From assembly GCF_017306545.1 (NCBI RefSeq), contig NZ_JAFKID010000016.1, positions 62,001 through 126,000 of the forward strand: a DNA stretch of 64,000 bases, in the 5' to 3' direction. This stretch comes from Mesorhizobium sp. Lineage in GTDB: Bacteria > Pseudomonadota > Alphaproteobacteria > Rhizobiales > Rhizobiaceae. Positions 63,730 to 64,000 of this stretch are shown here, in pieces. Both the position numbers and the translations under genes were made by a program. The stretch's first letter is position 1. Each line of letters begins with the position of its first letter. The notes below the pieces were generated by a model, which saw nothing but the letters and a program-made list of their open reading frames with translations, ran no database searches and was not told the origin of the DNA.

Positions 63730-64000
63730 ATGCCAGTCATCTATCGACCTGCCCGTGCGCAAGATCTGGAGCGCGCCGACGCCCTTGTCGTCGCCAGCAT
63801 CAACGATCTTACCGGCCGCCATGGCTTCGGTCCGATGGCGGTGGCTCGGCCTCCCAGTTTTCAGCTTTTTTCCCTGAACGACGATGCCGGCGGGCTGTGG
63901 GTGGCGGAGGACGCCGATGAAATCGTCGGCTTCGCCTGGAGCTGGGTCAGCGGCGACCTGTGGTTTCTGGCGCAATTGTTCGTATCGCCGGACCGGCAAG
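63730..64000 (+). CDS. GNAT family N-acetyltransferase (truncated by window end)
   Basis: The first 90 residues of a reading frame starting at MPVIYRPARAQDLE, with GGAGGG 4 bases before the ATG. The pattern of an N-terminal strand and helix, then GGLWVAEDADEIVGFAWSW and LAQLFVSPDRQ, is that of GNAT acetyltransferases just before the acetyl-CoA loop. The rest lies outside the window, so the substrate class cannot be judged. Divergent from lgt. Confidence 0.75.
   Translation, partial: MPVIYRPARAQDLERADALVVASINDLTGRHGFGPMAVARPPSFQLFSLNDDAGGLWVAEDADEIVGFAWSWVSGDLWFLAQLFVSPDRQ

Overview
This is 64 kb of GC-rich, gene-dense chromosome from an alphaproteobacterium of the order Rhizobiales. It most resembles Mesorhizobium or a close Phyllobacteriaceae relative. 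That placement rests on the trp leader peptide with three Trp codons at the left edge, the choXWV choline uptake operon, the gene orders rplY-pth-ychF and lgt-midA-yfiH, the MoxR/DUF58/DUF4159 operon, and several families of rhizobial intergenic palindromes. It is inferred from gene content and not checked by a search. I found no rRNA, tRNA, insertion sequence, prophage or CRISPR array. The accessory-looking parts are a toxin-antitoxin pair (53.2-53.9 kb), a DUF559 nuclease-like gene (12.9-13.3 kb) and many palindromic repeats.

Layout. 0-0.12 kb: trpL leader and attenuator reading left, so trpE or trpE(G) should lie just outside the window. 0.17-3.3 kb: a NosFY-like ABC transporter with a secreted NEW3-type partner. 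3.5-8.5 kb: a zinc deacylase, an MFS pump, an acetyltransferase, a GlxA-type regulator and an isochorismatase-family hydrolase. 8.5-10.2 kb: fhs. 10.3-17.8 kb: a leftward cluster of five largely uncharacterised genes (coiled-coil protein, 381-aa protein, AAA+ ATPase, 432-aa protein, DUF2333 membrane protein), interrupted by the DUF559 gene; this is my main candidate for an undescribed system. 18-19.1 kb: rpsU and tdk. 19.3-22.5 kb: choXWV. 23.3-26.6 kb: an EnvZ/OmpR-like two-component system divergent from three small secreted basic proteins, one like acid-shock protein Asr and one a His/Lys heptad repeat. 26.7 kb: clpS. 27.2-34.4 kb: MoxR/DUF58/BatA-DUF4159/membrane-protein operon. 34.5-37.1 kb: DUF1285, CoA-type Nudix hydrolase and CCA transferase, with overlapping reading frames. 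37.6-40.9 kb: hemF with an FNR/FixK-like box, an L,D-transpeptidase, soxR and trmL. 40.9-45.9 kb: a structured leader with a short upstream ORF, then a small protein, two paralogous ABC exporters and a DUF6665-like protein. 46.1-48.9 kb: petABC (cytochrome bc1). 49.1-51.5 kb: apt, a LysE exporter and a MaoC pair. 51.6-58.8 kb: glycine-zipper lipoprotein, ychF, VapBC-type pair, pth, rplY, Fsr-like MFS with a divergent AraC regulator, prs. 58.9-63.6 kb: lipoprotein, metal-ligand-poor M24 protein, yfiH, midA, lgt. 63.7 kb to the end: a truncated GNAT gene.

Most genes are housekeeping, grouped in short operons with overlapping stop and start codons. Palindromic elements are frequent and often lie between genes of the same operon. 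Six kinds are described: CTCTCCCCGT-type palindromes, a two-hairpin element in three copies whose stems co-vary, a GCATG(A/T)TC..CATGC hairpin, and three single long palindromes. Start codons were chosen from ribosome binding sites and overlaps. Several differ from the longest open frame: GTG for petA, cca, the NEW3 protein, the GlxA-like regulator, the Fsr-like gene and the 38.66-kb gene, and TTG for rpsU.
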